A stretch of DNA of 64,000 nucleotides from the NCBI GenBank assembly GCA_029718625.1, contig CM056385.1, forward strand, positions 24,248,895-24,312,894, written 5' to 3'. The translations under genes and the position numbers were made by a program. Numbering within the stretch: position 1 is the first letter of the stretch; each line of letters begins with the position of its first letter. The notes below the pieces were generated by a model that saw only the letters and a list, made by a program, of their open reading frames with translations, searched no databases and was not told the DNA's origin. Positions 1 through 49,995 of this stretch are shown in pieces. This DNA comes from Synaphobranchus kaupii. Its lineage: Eukaryota; Chordata; Actinopteri; Anguilliformes; Synaphobranchidae.

Positions 1-659
1 GCTCTAGAGTTGATTTTAGGTGTGGGATTTGCATTTGGAGTTGTCTCAACATGAGGACCAAAAGAAGTGTCAATGCCAGTAAAGCAGGCCATTGTGGGGT
101 GGAAAAATCACTCCTGAAATGTAAAAGAACACAACACTATGCCTAATTGGCAAGTGGAGAGTCTGATCTGACTTGTTAAGTTCAGGAATGGTAAACGCAT
201 GTAAAGTACACGGCAGTTTACAGGATGTCGTTTTTAATGTGTTTTATTGTGGTTACTATCTTCAGAGGTTTGAATAAAAAAACTTTTTAATTTTTAAAAA
301 CTGTTATTCATAATTTTAATTTCCTTATTTACTTGATGAATTGAATAACATTCTCATTCTCTAAGAAGTCACTCGGATTCATGTTTTTGTAAAAACAACA
401 AAACATTTTCTCGGGGGAGCATGCCCCCGAACCACCCACCACCCCCCCCCCCCCCCAATGCTCTGCTTGCTGTTAGGTTGGCAGGTATGGGTGTAGTGTT
501 ACCCATTTAACCTACTGGTTAATTCAACCCATTGTGACACAAACTAAGATATTTTTATGCTGCATGGGTCCTTCAGAAATATTTTCTTGGTTTAGATTGT
601 GCTAAATATCAATAAAGAGGTGTACGTATGAATATTCTGCCACCTTGTCTCTCGCCCAG
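1..659. other. TAF1 intron, 5' part of window
   Basis: Non-coding. It contains AT-rich sequence, a C homopolymer near 442-456, and at about 404-430 a short palindrome-like stretch (TCGGGGGAGCATGCCCCCGA). That stretch recurs in inverse form near 4594-4625, pointing to a dispersed repeat. No ORF of interest. Confidence 0.6.
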
Positions 660-25416
<24,757 letters not shown>

Positions 25417-26415
25417 TGGGGGAAATAACTTCATCAATAATAAGGCCATTTTTAAGGACTTTCCTGGTGAACTCAATGATTCTCTCATTCCACCCGAGAT
25501 ATTACCACACAGCTGCCAAGTCATTTTGTCCTTGTATAGTTTTGTGCTGTGCAATATGCTTATTTAGTTTACTGGTTTACTTAAGATTTCATGTTTTATT
25601 TTATTTTTTATAATAATGTTAAAAGACGTTCTCCAACCTTAAAATGACATTTTTGTGAGTCAACAATTTCTTAAATATCTGCTTTGTAAATATTCTATGA
25701 TTATTAAAAACAGTTGTATATAACTGAAGGTGGTTACATATAGGAGTGAGCGATTTTATGTCATCACCGGAACAATATCAGCCATAATACTCTGGGTATG
25801 GCTGCTAACCAATGATAACCAGTGTTGCTTGCTTTAAAAGCCTTAGTTAGCTATAATGATATTTCAGCCAATGGTGAGAGACTTAGTCACTGTATTGAAG
25901 TAGAACTATAGCTAGTAGAATTACATATTTTCCCCCATGTAGGCTATGTTTCTGTCGCCTATGGACGCTTGCTGCTAGGCGTGTCATGGCATAGGTTTCG
26001 GATGGTATAATAACCGCCCTGAAAAAATTCTGCGATAACCATGGTTTCTTGGTATCGGCGAGTAACGTAAATAAATGGAAACTTTGTTACATATCGATCT
26101 CCTCATGCTGAACATTATTACTAACGCATCATTTTGGATTTTCCACCATTTTGAAATCTTTCATATTAATGAAAACATTGCAAGATTATCAAGAATATCT
26201 CACTGCGCTGTGATACTTGGTACACACTGCTAGTTCAGATTTTTAGGTGAAACAATTTGGCCACAAAAAGGTTCCACAAAAAACATCCCAACTCTGAATC
26301 GCCGAGTCCTGTCTTCACGAGGTTGTGATTCATGAGAACAAGTATGAACACTAGTTTCTTAGTGAGGCACGTTCCTGAAATTAGGAAACGCCATGCCACG
26401 TTGGAATTTGTCGGG
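25417..26415. other. TAF1 3' UTR and intergenic sequence
   Basis: AT-rich 3' flank with a possible ATTAAA signal at 25703. From about 25741 (TAGGAGTGAGCGATTTTATG) the sequence resembles a hAT-type terminus without a matching partner. No gene seen. Confidence 0.5.
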
Positions 26416-26762
26416 TGCGTTTCCCAAAAGAGCCGATTCTGTTACCATCACCGATAACAATGGAGAAAGTCCAAGGTCCATCATGCGACACTTATTGGCA
26501 CAGATTATAATCTTGTACTCTAGAGTATTACCATCAACGAGCACTATTGACTGATGGGGAATTCCCCCATCATGCAACTGATTTACGTAACGTTGTCATA
26601 AAATTTCCCGCGACTTTTTGTGTTTTTAATCAAGTCGGAGATTTTTTACGGTAAGATAAGACATTTTATGACAGTTCGTGATTCCCGTACCCCACCCCCA
26701 ACCCCTAAACATAACCTCACAGGAGTTCATGTAACTCGGGCTCATGCCCGAACTGTTAAGAT

Positions 26763-27907
26763 TAGAGGTGTCACGATACCGATTCGAAATCGAAAATCGA
26801 TCGAAATGAGCGTTCGATTTCGAACTTTGAAATCACAAGCTGGTTCGCGATTCTCCAAGTTTTTTTTTCTCTCCACCCCCGCCCCCCGTGCGCTCTTCTT
26901 AGCCTTTCATGTGATGGGTAAAATGTAAAAAAAAGTAGCCTACTTGGCCATCTCTAATGTACGCGTCTCCGACAAAACGAAACTTGACGCCTTCCACTGC
27001 ATTTTGTTCGTCCACGCAGGCGTGCGTCCGAAGAAAAAAAAAAAAACGATATTTCAAAGAAGACACAGCTGCTAGTTAACGTTAGCTTACCGGTAGCCTG
27101 CATTACTTTTCGACACACCATGGCCACTGCCGGAGTTGGATATGGAGAAACAGAACTGGAAAATCCTCCTGCTTCCCTCAAGTCACCAGTGTGGCAACAT
27201 TTTGCCTTCCCCGTGAGTTATATAAACAACGAACGCGTCATTGACAAAAAAATGACAGTTTGTCGGCTATGCTACACGCGAGTACCATACACCACCTCAG
27301 GCAACACGTCAAATATGGCAGGACACATTCGCAGGCATCACAAAGAAATAGATTTGACTGGGAAAAAAACATTGACACAGGCAACTCAAATGACAACCCA
27401 AATGACAGTTGTCAGGGCATGAAAAAAAACGTGTAAATTGTTAATAGCGTGGTTCAACTGTTTATTATTTCAGATATTAGTTTGTTAAAGCTCTTAACTG
27501 TTCAAAGAATGTGAACACGCTCATCTTTTTAAAGAATAATTTGAAAATGTAAATGACCGTTGTCAGGGCATAAAACCAATGTGTAAATTGTTAATAGCGT
27601 GGTAAATGTTCAACTGTTTATTCTAGAGTCTAGTTTTCATAAAGCTCTTAACTGTTTAGGTGTGTTTAAATATTCTCATATTTTTGTTATTATTTATAAT
27701 TGTTATTATTCAAATAAAAGTTACTTATTGAGAAACAAGTATTTTTCTTTACAAATCAAGACTCGATAGTCTAACAATGGCATAGACATTAGTTAGACGA
27801 TAGTGCTGGAAAAAAAAATGGTGCTGGAAAAAAATCGAAAATCGAATCATGACCTTAAAATCGAAAGTCAAATCGAATCGTGGATTTGGAGAATCGTGAC
27901 ACCCCTA
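26763..27907 (+). mobile_element. hAT transposon relic with perfect 8-bp target duplication
   Basis: Termini TAGAGGTGTCACGAT and ATCGTGACACCCCTA form an imperfect terminal inverted repeat. The flanking 8-mers are identical (GTTAAGAT at 26755-26762 and 27908-27915), the hallmark of hAT insertion. Only a BED-finger exon remains inside, so it is an internally deleted copy. Confidence 0.9.
27120..27422 (+). CDS. BED zinc-finger fragment of a hAT transposase
   Basis: 100 residues starting MATAGVGYGE. The core SPVWQHFAFP followed by CRLCYTRVPYTTSG and HIRRHH is a BED-type finger (aromatic residues, C-x2-C, then His pair). This is the DNA-binding N-terminus of hAT transposases and of host ZBED proteins. 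It stops (TGA) just after the finger, with no catalytic or dimerisation region downstream before the element's end. It is either an unproductive remnant or a stand-alone BED protein; I favour remnant. Confidence 0.7.
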   Translation: MATAGVGYGETELENPPASLKSPVWQHFAFPVSYINNERVIDKKMTVCRLCYTRVPYTTSGNTSNMAGHIRRHHKEIDLTGKKTLTQATQMTTQMTVVRA

Positions 27908-29859
27908 GTTAAGATAGTAAAATGCATTAATTGTCATAGGCTGTGGGACGTTGCATTATGGGGGAATTCCGCGTCAGTCAATAGTGCTCGTTGATGGTAA
28001 TACTCTAGAGTACAAGATTATAATCTGTGCCAATAAGTGTCGCGTGATGGACCTTGGACTTTCTCCATTGTTATCGGTGATGGTAACAGAATCGGGTGCC
28101 CAAAAGCATCGTAAGGCTAAAACGTCGTAAAACCCTTCGTACGAAGCTTCTTGGACTTTGGGTGAGTTTCCCAAAAGCATCTTAATTTAAGACGCTCTTT
28201 GAAACGCTCGTAGATTAACGATTACTTCAGACCAGTCTTATACTGTTAAGTGCGTTTTAGAAGCCCATAAATCACATACTTTATTTGATTTTTCGTGTTA
28301 GTGTTCATTTAATTTAACGGTTACCATAACCACTGAATGTTTTTTGTTATAGTGATGTTAGATGCAACAATATTTACGTTTATTTATTTTGAATTTACTT
28401 ATTTTTATATATTTGGAAATTACCCATACAAGCCATTCCTTAAATCGCCCTATAAATAAATAAGTTTGAGACAAGTAAAATCAGTGGGGAAAAATTTGAC
28501 GTGCCTAACCGGCCATGTATTGGGCAATTCAGTGGGGTTCGCGTCTCCCAATCTATCGCCCCTCCTCCTCCCGTATCAGCAGCACCACAGACAGAAGTAC
28601 AGAGATGTAAAATCCAGGGGTCAAAAAGGAAAAGTCCTGCTATGCGTTTCTTCCACCCATGAACTCCACCTCCTGGCTGAATAATTGTGCAAATTAGCAA
28701 ATCCAGGTGATTAGAACTAAATACTGGGGAGGATTTTTTACTTTCTGAACCCGGATTTTACACTTCTGGTTAAGTAGCACTTAAGAGGTGACTGCGCGTT
28801 CACGCTTTAAGAACTGTTTTGGGAAACGCGTGTTACAAATTAAGGATCCATCGTAGAATCGCTCGTTGAAATCGCACCCTAAGATTGATCGTTATCGGGA
28901 AACGCACCCCAGGCCGATATGCTAGGCCTGTGAATAAAGCAGAGAGCTAATAAGAAAAGTCCTTCCAAAATACCTGCTTGGGTAACACTTTGTTTTACGG
29001 CTCACAGAAACTGCGAAAGCATCACATGAAGTAAGTAGTCTTCTCAAGCTAGCAAGTTAAACGGCGAGCAAAGTTTATGAACACCATTGGCTGGCTAGAT
29101 AATAAACATCTTTATGAAAATCAACATGAATGAACGTTGATCAGTTGGATTTCAAATATGTTGCTGACATAAATCATCTTTATTGTAATAACTTTAGTGT
29201 TGTATAACAACTGCATTTCCCCCAACATTTCATCAATCAGAGCAGGATGATTGGTAGAATGGGTCAGATTTCAGTTGAGAATACAAACAGGATGCAAGGT
29301 ACAGCTTAAGTAAAGTGAAAGTGTGGTTCAGGGCTTTTATTGCAGAAAAACATGCATATCTAATGTGGCCGATACATACAAAGCAACACGACATCATCAC
29401 AACATGACTGCAAATTGGAAAACGCATGAATAAGTAAGAAAACACAACGAGTCGACATTACAGAAACGCGCTGCATTTGATGAAAACAGCAAAATGAACA
29501 GAAACAAAATTGAAAAACATTTCGAAAAACGAGAACACAGAACTGAGACCGCAGTAGACAGGATTTAGCTGGGTGACTTATTTTATTCGTAAAACTGCCC
29601 AAGTATGTTTGATAAGAAAGTATGCTGTATCTGCGCCTTTTTAACATTAGCAGCGTTAACCTTTATCATTCATTAGTTTGCGAAAATAATTGCTAACGCG
29701 ATAAATGGCAAATGCATTGTTTCATTACGAATGTCTAGTCACCCGATTCCACTCTATATTCCGGTAACATAGAGTTACAGCAGAGGCTTTCTTATGGCCA
29801 GCCTTCTAAATAGCTTGATGGAGATGTAGTGTCTAATTATACCTTTGGAGACTTCCCAG

Positions 29860-31136
29860 CTAACAAAATAAAGTCCCCGGTGCATCCCCTGAACGTCTCA
29901 AAATGTCATCAGGACGTCGTCTTGACGTCTTTTTGTAGGGTTTTCTAAAGGTTACGAGGATGTCGCAGAGAATGTTTCCGGGACTTTCGAGTAACGTCCC
30001 TCTGAATGTCTGGGGGACGTTACTAGAAAGTCCCGGAAACATTATCTGCGACATCCTCGTAACCTTGTTATCTGGGTTGGTGCCCCAGGATGCAACCAAT
30101 TTCTGCAATTCTCTAACCGTAGTCCTTGGAGAAATATATGTCTCTTGTACCATCCTCCTCAATGGGCGTGGGGGGAAACTACACTTGCCTCCTTTTCCAG
30201 GCAGATTAATCACAGCTCCAGTTGCTTTAAACTGAATTATTGCCCTAATGGTGGAAATTGGTAGTTTCAGACATTAATTAATTTTTCTATAGCCATTTAG
30301 ATTTATGAAGGTCAACAACCATTGGTCTCATTTCATTTGTGTGTTCTCTTGTCTTCCCTGTGTTGATGGATGACTGGGGTTTTGGCCTGAGTGTCCCCTC
30401 GTGTTTCACTGGGGTAGAAATATTGAGAATGACCACATAATAGTTCCTAAAGACTCAAGGTGTGCTTAGAAATAGTTAACTATGAATGGGAATATACTTC
30501 AATAAGGTTTGTTGTATAACTACAGTATATGGCAAAAAGTGGGCCCCTTAGTTCTAGTGAAGGCAGATCTTAACGCTACAGCATACAATGACATTCTAGA
30601 CTATTCTGCTTCCATGCACAAAGTGAGGTCCATACAGAAATGGTTTGTCGAGATCGGTGTGGAAGAACTTGACTGACCTTCACAGAGCCCAGGCCTCAAC
30701 CCATCGATCACCTTTGGGATCAATTGGAAAGCCAACTGTGAGCCAGGCCTAATCGCCCAACATCAGTGCCCAACCTCGCTAATGCTCTTTTGGCTGAATG
30801 GAAGCGAATCCACGCAGCTGTTATAGCAGCAAACGGGGACCAACTCCATGTTAATGCCCATGGTTTTGGAATGACATGTTGAATGGCCAGGTGTCCATAT
30901 ACTTTTGGCCATGTCATGTATTTCTAGCATTGCCAATAACACGGTTTGTGACACGGTTTTTTGAGAATATATTTTTTTATGAATAATTTGTATTTCTTTG
31001 AATAATTTTACCTAAATGAAATATTAGATGTTTCTCATATTTGGAGTGTAAAGTCATGCTGATAAATGACAAGGACATTATTTATTACTTTTTTTGCTCA
31101 TCTCCAAGGTTGCTAATAATTCTGGTGGGCACTGTA
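29860..31136 (-). mobile_element. Tc1-family relic (minus strand) with a second Tc1-like MITE nested in it
   Basis: Read on the minus strand from 31136, the element starts CAGTGCCCACCAGAATTATT. A degenerate transposase N-terminus follows at about 30370-30110, with stops (ENTQMK-like, MRPMVVDLHKSKW), then LRRMVQETYISPRTTVRELQ and KLVASWG. Between 30525 and 30918 is an unrelated Tc1/mariner remnant with TATGGCAAAAAGT and CTTTTGGCCATGTCATG ends. The downstream (left) end is replaced by a hairpin at 29948-30066. Confidence 0.65.
29948..30066. repeat. Hairpin with about 53-bp arms
   Basis: AAGGTTACGAGGATGTCGCA at the left and its complement ending at 30066 form almost perfectly paired arms around a 12-base loop. 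This resembles the core of a dispersed fish foldback repeat. Confidence 0.8.
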
Positions 31137-33036
31137 TGAAAGCAGATTTCTTCTGTTCATATGTACAACCTCTGGAAACATTGCCGTGCAAGCTGCACTC
31201 AGGAGTTGCATTACATTACATTGTAGGCATTCAGCAGATGCAGCGAAAATTACACAGCTTACATTCCTTGCATACAATCCGTTCATACAGATAGATACTT
31301 TAAACGCCATTGTAAAGCCAGCTGGTAGCAAATGCATTTTTTTTTTTAAAGTTATATTTTTAGGGCTTGTGTATGCAGTGGCTGACCTGGACAGACTGGT
31401 GTGGGGGTGCATTCATAAGTTTATATGGCAGCAGGCTGAGGATGTGCAGTGGCTGTGGTGAAGTGGGCTAACTGATGAGGCAAGTGCCAGAGTGGAATCA
31501 GGATATTAAATAATCCGGGCAGGATTACAGCTCTGGCTTTAATAATGGAGATGGAAATGTGGAAAGGGTGAGATAAGAGGAAAATGTCAAGGCTGCCCTC
31601 CCCCCCCCCCCTTCGACTGCTATTCATGTGTTTGCTGATTTCTTAAAAGCATACACCCCACCATGCTCCCTTAGGTTCTGTACAGAAGACCTCCTCACTG
31701 TCCCAGTCACACATTTTATAACAGAGGGGACAAGGAATTAGTGGCTGACGCTGATTTTATGGACTAATCTGTCAAATTTTATCAGGGCTTCTGACCCTGT
31801 GTCTTCCTTTGTATCTAAATCCCCCTGTATTACTGTTGTATTCAGTTTTAGCTTCCACACTTATATCTCACTGGAAACACACAAAACGGCAAAGAAGCTG
31901 CCAAAGACGTAAAAAAAAATATATATATACAGTATGCCATTTAAACAGCTGATTTTCCATAGATAAAATACCTTGTTCAAATGTACCACACATCGGTAAG
32001 GCAGAGTTTGTTTACAAACAATCACATGACAACCGGATAATCATAAAAAAGGTTTTGAATCAATTTCTTAATTCAAGACCGGATATACCAATGCATCAAA
32101 TTAAAAAAACCAATAGGTTTCCCAGATGGTCACCACTCCTCTGATAAACAATTCAATAGCTTCTATGCCCTCCACCATTAAAACAACTGTCATTGCTGGC
32201 ATGGTTCTCTTTTAAATAGTGTGCCATAGGATAATTGAAGTTCTATGTTCTAATAACATAGTTGCAACCCTATCTTTCAGACTTCTCTTGCGCCCTATGT
32301 AAAAACAATTACATGGGCATGTAAGGCGATACACCATGTGGTGTGTTACAATTCATTATAAAATGTATCTCCTGTCTTAAGGTTAATAAATTAATACATT
32401 ATTTTGTATAATATTTGGACAGTGGTTATGTGATGTCTGCGTACATTTGTGTAGGTGCCTATGGGTCTCTTAAGCCAATCGCTCCCTTTTCTAGCTGGAA
32501 GGTAGCTATGCACCAAACTTGTCTCTGATGGTTGGAGCCCAACTGTAAGAGAAGATGAGGGGATCTGAAAAGAGAGGGGTCACTTTTTAAGATGTCCCAG
32601 TTGGACTGTATGATATGCCTTATATGTTTAGCTTGGTTGCTGTAACATGTGACAAAATATATACCAGAGGTTGCCTTCCTCTGTCTACTGGTCTTGCGTA
32701 ATAAGTCCCTGTGATCAGCAGACTAAGCCCTACTCTGGGCAGCGTACAACAGTAATGTCTGTAAATGAGCAAAGCTTAAATCTGAAGGGGGTTATAATAG
32801 TAATGATAATACAACATTATCTTCATCTTCATAAACCCTGGTAATACAGTAAAGTAGATGATGTTAGGATTAGGCAGGTTAAGAATCCTTCTTGTTCTAG
32901 AATCCTGATCTCTGCTACACCATTAAAAGATCATTTTTTAAAAATGTGATTTTATGTTTTCACAAATTTGCAGTGACCATCATGACTGCCAATGAGGAGA
33001 GATTAGTGGGTGGATGTGGAGGACTCTCGCCAGTGG
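31137..33036. other. Intergenic, no gene recognised
   Basis: A short L2/SINE-type 3' tail in reverse (CATTACATTACATTGTAGGC) lies at about 31210. The rest is AT-rich sequence without convincing coding potential. The only reading frames are below 100 codons and show no recognisable motif. Confidence 0.5.
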
Positions 33037-33195
33037 TTGTTGGCTGCAGTAACCCTGTCCCTCGGGGTGTGGAACCCTAGGGCAGGGGGTTGTTGGCTGC
33101 AGTAACCCTGTCCCTCGGGGTGTGGAACCCTAGGGCAGGGGGTTGTTGGCTGCAGTAACCCTGTCCCTCGGGGTGTGGAACCCTAGGGCAGGGCC
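33037..33195 (+). repeat. 53-bp tandem repeat, 3 copies
   Basis: Units starting TTGTTGGCTGCAGTAACCCT at 33037, 33090 and 33143 are identical over their length. It lies about 670 bp downstream of the KCTD-like stop codon. Confidence 0.93.
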
Positions 33196-33477
33196 CAGCG
33201 CCAGAGGGAGAGGATAACCCCATTCCAGCGCAACCCATTTGCATCGAGTGTCCAGCACCAATACCTGCTGCCAGAGACGCTATTAAAGGATAACCACCAT
33301 CTGTGGTAGGGAAGGCATTTCAGGTTAAAAGCTTGATTGAGGAGACAAGGAAAATTAAAAACACCCCATTAAAATAGCAGGTAAAATAGTGGTGAAATAT
33401 GTCTGTGAGACTTTATACACGGTTTTGTAAGGGGGAAGTGGTGTGTAATGACACATTTTAAAAAGAATATTCTCTAC

Positions 33478-33483
33478 TTTATT
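33478..33483 (-). terminator. Candidate poly(A) signal of the KCTD-like gene
   Basis: AATAAA on the minus strand, about 380 bases past the stop at 33864. It is the first canonical hexamer I noticed in the 3' flank; unverified. Confidence 0.35.
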
Positions 33484-33863
33484 GAACCATGATATCCACT
33501 AATGGAGGGCCATTGTGTGTTCCTTACTCAATGCTAACTTTAGAGAGTGACTTTTAAATATCCATCTATCATTTGTAAGGTGTCTGAGAGGACTACTCTA
33601 TCTCAATCAGCATCTTCACTTTTAGGATTGTATTTTATTTCAGGTCTTCTGTATACAAGAGCAACACTCTACATTTAAGAAACTTGGATGTTGAGGATGT
33701 TCCAGACAGTAAACCAATGAATCTTATATGTGCTCGTAAATCCCTACCTACCTCAGATAGAATTATTGTCTATAGATGGAAATTCTGCCCTGAACCTAGT
33801 CATAGTTAATGTCTAGGCCAAACTAGTGGTTCTGGGCAGGAGTGTGTGTGTCATAGTAGAACA

Positions 33864-47291
<13,428 letters not shown>

Positions 47292-48006
47292 TAGATATAC
47301 TGTTATTTTAAATACAAAAAATGCTCATGTTTTCCCCATATTTCCATGCTGCTTCACAGGGTCTTCACATCCCTTTCGGACATTATGCCCTTGCTCCCAC
47401 CTAAAATGTCAAACCTTAAGATTTACTTTAAATGCAAAACAAGCAAGGACAGTAGAAACATAATCAAATATAAATACCTCATGCTGTTGTCCATAGCAAA
47501 AGTGTTGTTAAAATCCGATTTGATTTGTTAAGATCCTCCACTATGATATGACTGGTCTGCTATTGAGGAAAGTGCTGTCCCTTCAATTAAATGCAGTTGC
47601 AATCGAGCATAACGGGAAACATTAATCCAAGAACCCAAGAACTTTTGTTTTGTTAGTGATGAAATTCAGTTTAAAACAAACTTGGCTATTTGCTGACGGA
47701 TAATACTTGAAACTTGAGACCAATTCAGCGATTAAATTGCACTTCATTAAAAAACCGCCATCGCTAAACAGAAACAATATTCGCTGAAGCATGAAAATGA
47801 ATGTGCTTTCTCCCTCATATCATCAATCTGTCCTTTGCCATCCCTTGCAGCCTAAAGCTCTGCTGCATCGCGATAATCTCCACAAAACCGCACCTACTTT
47901 TCTAATGACGTTTTTATTGACACAATTTCATCTTAACAGTGACAGCCTAAAAAGACCATTTTTGACAAACTCGCATTCTGTGAAATCTGTTGAAATGTGT
48001 AGGCTA
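47292..48006. other. Upstream flank of the KCTD-like coding exon
   Basis: No recognised coding sequence. A 5' UTR exon and promoter may lie here or further right, but I cannot place them. Confidence 0.4.
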
Positions 48007-48515
48007 CAGTGTCCTCCATAATGTTTGGGACATGTGTTTTTTTTAAATTTGGGTATTTTAAATTTGTGATCATACAATTCCCATGTAGTTAAAGTGCAGA
48101 TTCTCAAATCTCAGCTTTTATTCAAGAGTATTTTTACCATAATGTTTGGGACATATTAATGTTATGTTAATGAAAGTAGTCATGTTTAGTACTGTGTTGT
48201 ATATCCTTTGCATGCAACTACTGCTTGAAGTCTGTGTCTCATAGAAATCACCAGGTGTTGAGTATCTTCTCTGGGATACTCTGCCAGGCCTATTCTGCAC
48301 TGCAGCCATCCTGCTTGTTTGGGTCACTAGATTTTTCTTCATTATATGAAGTGCATGTTCAATTGGATTCAGATTAGGTGACTGACTTAGCCAGTCAAGA
48401 ATTTGTCTCAATGTCCAATGAGTTTGGGGGCATTTGCTTGAACATGAGCAGATAAGATGTTTCTGTACTCTTCAGCATTCATTCTGCTGCTGATATCAGC
48501 AGTATCATCAATGAA
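48007..48515. mobile_element. Tc1/mariner fragment with CAGTGTCCTCCATAATGTTT end
   Basis: Starts CAGTGTCCTCCATAATGTTT with an inner repeat of ATAATGTTTGGGACAT at 48140, typical of a fish Tc1-like family. On the minus strand 48118-48411 contains LSQSPNLNPIEHALHIMKKN, the transposase segment following the second catalytic Asp (SPDLNPIE type). Truncated, without a right terminus. Confidence 0.75.
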
Positions 48516-49995
48516 GGTCCCTTTCAAGATTCAGTGGTCATTTTTTGTCTTGGACAATCCACACCTCTTTATAATGCTAGTACACCATCTAAAAACTCCA
48601 TGTGTAAATCCACACTAGCTGATCATGCACCTGTTACACAGTTGTTCCAGTTCATTCTGGTTTAATTGACAACTCTATTATCCGATAGAGGACATTATAC
48701 GCTGTGTTTGCAATGTCTTATTGGATGCTTTGAACAATAAATTATAGTTGAGTGTAACAGCATTTTTAGTTATATCCCTAGAGTTTTATGCAAATAACTA
48801 CAGAAAACACAGGAATGTACATTTGCTCACCGAGGCATAATTCTTGTTTTCCTGCTATTTTCGCAAGATTTTACTAATCCTCACCTTACTTACATGGATT
48901 TTGGGAGTGGGTCAGAAGAAGAGACCATAGTATTGATTCTACGGGAAAATATGCCTACGAACATAATGGAGATTTCCTCCTCAATATGTACAGTGCACTC
49001 CACAATTATTGGCACCCCTGGCAACTGGAACTGTTACAAACTTGCCTGGAAGAGGACCCAAGTTTATTTTGCCCCCACGCACAGTGAGGAGGAAAAAAAA
49101 AATCCCCACTGTTAAGTATGGTGGAGGTTTTGTGATGTTGTGGGGCAGTTTTTCCTCCAAAGGCCCTGGGAACCTTGTAGGGTACATGGCATCATGAACT
49201 CCATGAAATACCAGGACATTTTTTTTATCTGAATCTGGCTGCCTCTGCCAGGAAACTAAAACTGGGTCGTCGTTGGATCTTCCAGCAGGACAATGATCCA
49301 AAACATACGTCCAAATCAACACAAATATCGTTAACTGAACACAAAACCAACTTCTGCCATGGCCATCTCAGTCTCCTGACCTAAACCCCATTGAAAGCCT
49401 GTGGGCTGAGCTGAAGAGGAGAGTGCACAAGAGAGGACCTAGGACTCTGCATGATCTGGAGAGATTCTGTAAAGAGAAATGGTCTCAGATTCCTTGCTCT
49501 GTATTCTCCAACCTTATTAGATGTTACGGGAGAAGACTCAGTGCTGTTTTATTGGAAAAGGGAGGTTGTACAAAGTATTAAATGCACGGGTGCCAATAAT
49601 TGTGGCACACGTGGTTTTGTTAATAATTATTTCTTGATTGGGGATTTTTGTTTCTCAGAATAAATTTACTTCAATTAAATGTTGGATTTTTCCTCATTTT
49701 TTCAGTGCGAGATTAAGCTAATTCACCAAACGGTCAATTTTTTATAACCCTTTTTACTCATCTTTACCAGGGGTGTCAATAATTGTGGAGGGCACTGTAA
49801 GTATTACTGCCTGTAATATTTCAATTATGTGTGTTAGTTATTCCACTCCACCACTGTCTTGTGCCATATGTTTTATATTGTTATTTTCAAATTTTTAGTG
49901 CATTTCACATACTACAGTGTACACATTCATAGGTGGTTCAATGATGTTTTATGTTTGAGACGCCAATTTGCTGTGAAGTTTGAACATTTTACAGC
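48516..49995. mobile_element. Old relative of the TTAA element at 36174, split by a Tc1 insertion
   Basis: 48520-48960 (CCTTTCAAGATTCAGTGGTC, GTTCATTCTGGTTTAATTG) parallels 36645-36960, and 49840-49995 (CATTTCACATACT, TTACAGCATTTTCCTGATGG) parallels 37070-37210. They are in the same order but diverged. No intact TTAA ends were located. Confidence 0.55.
48991..49797 (+). mobile_element. Deleted Tc1-family transposon, TIR CAGTGCACTCCACAATTATT
   Basis: TA-flanked terminal repeats CAGTGCACTCCACAATTATT and its complement ending 49797. Internal transposase remnants on the plus strand: GGGFVMLWGSFSSKGPGNL at 49119, a TAAACCCCATTGAAAGCCTG (NPIESL) block at 49381, and LWAELKRRVHKRGPRTLHD. The N-terminal half is missing and frames are broken. 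Confidence 0.85.

Larger units (their letters stand above)
26413..28905. mobile_element. Foldback element with GGTGCGTTTCCC termini
   Basis: The left end GGGTGCGTTTCCCAAAAG at about 26413 is mirrored by GGGAAACGCACCCC near 28905. Inner arms of about 160 bp at about 26416-26580 and 27950-28110 are near-perfect inverted copies (shared CACTTATTGGCACAGATTAT, CTTGTACTCTAGAGTATTAC). A hAT element has landed between the arms. Repeated partial copies of the CCCAAAAGCATCGTAAGG-type terminus at about 28098 and 28166 suggest a composite of more than one insertion. From 28906 to 29860 I see nothing recognisable. Confidence 0.65.
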
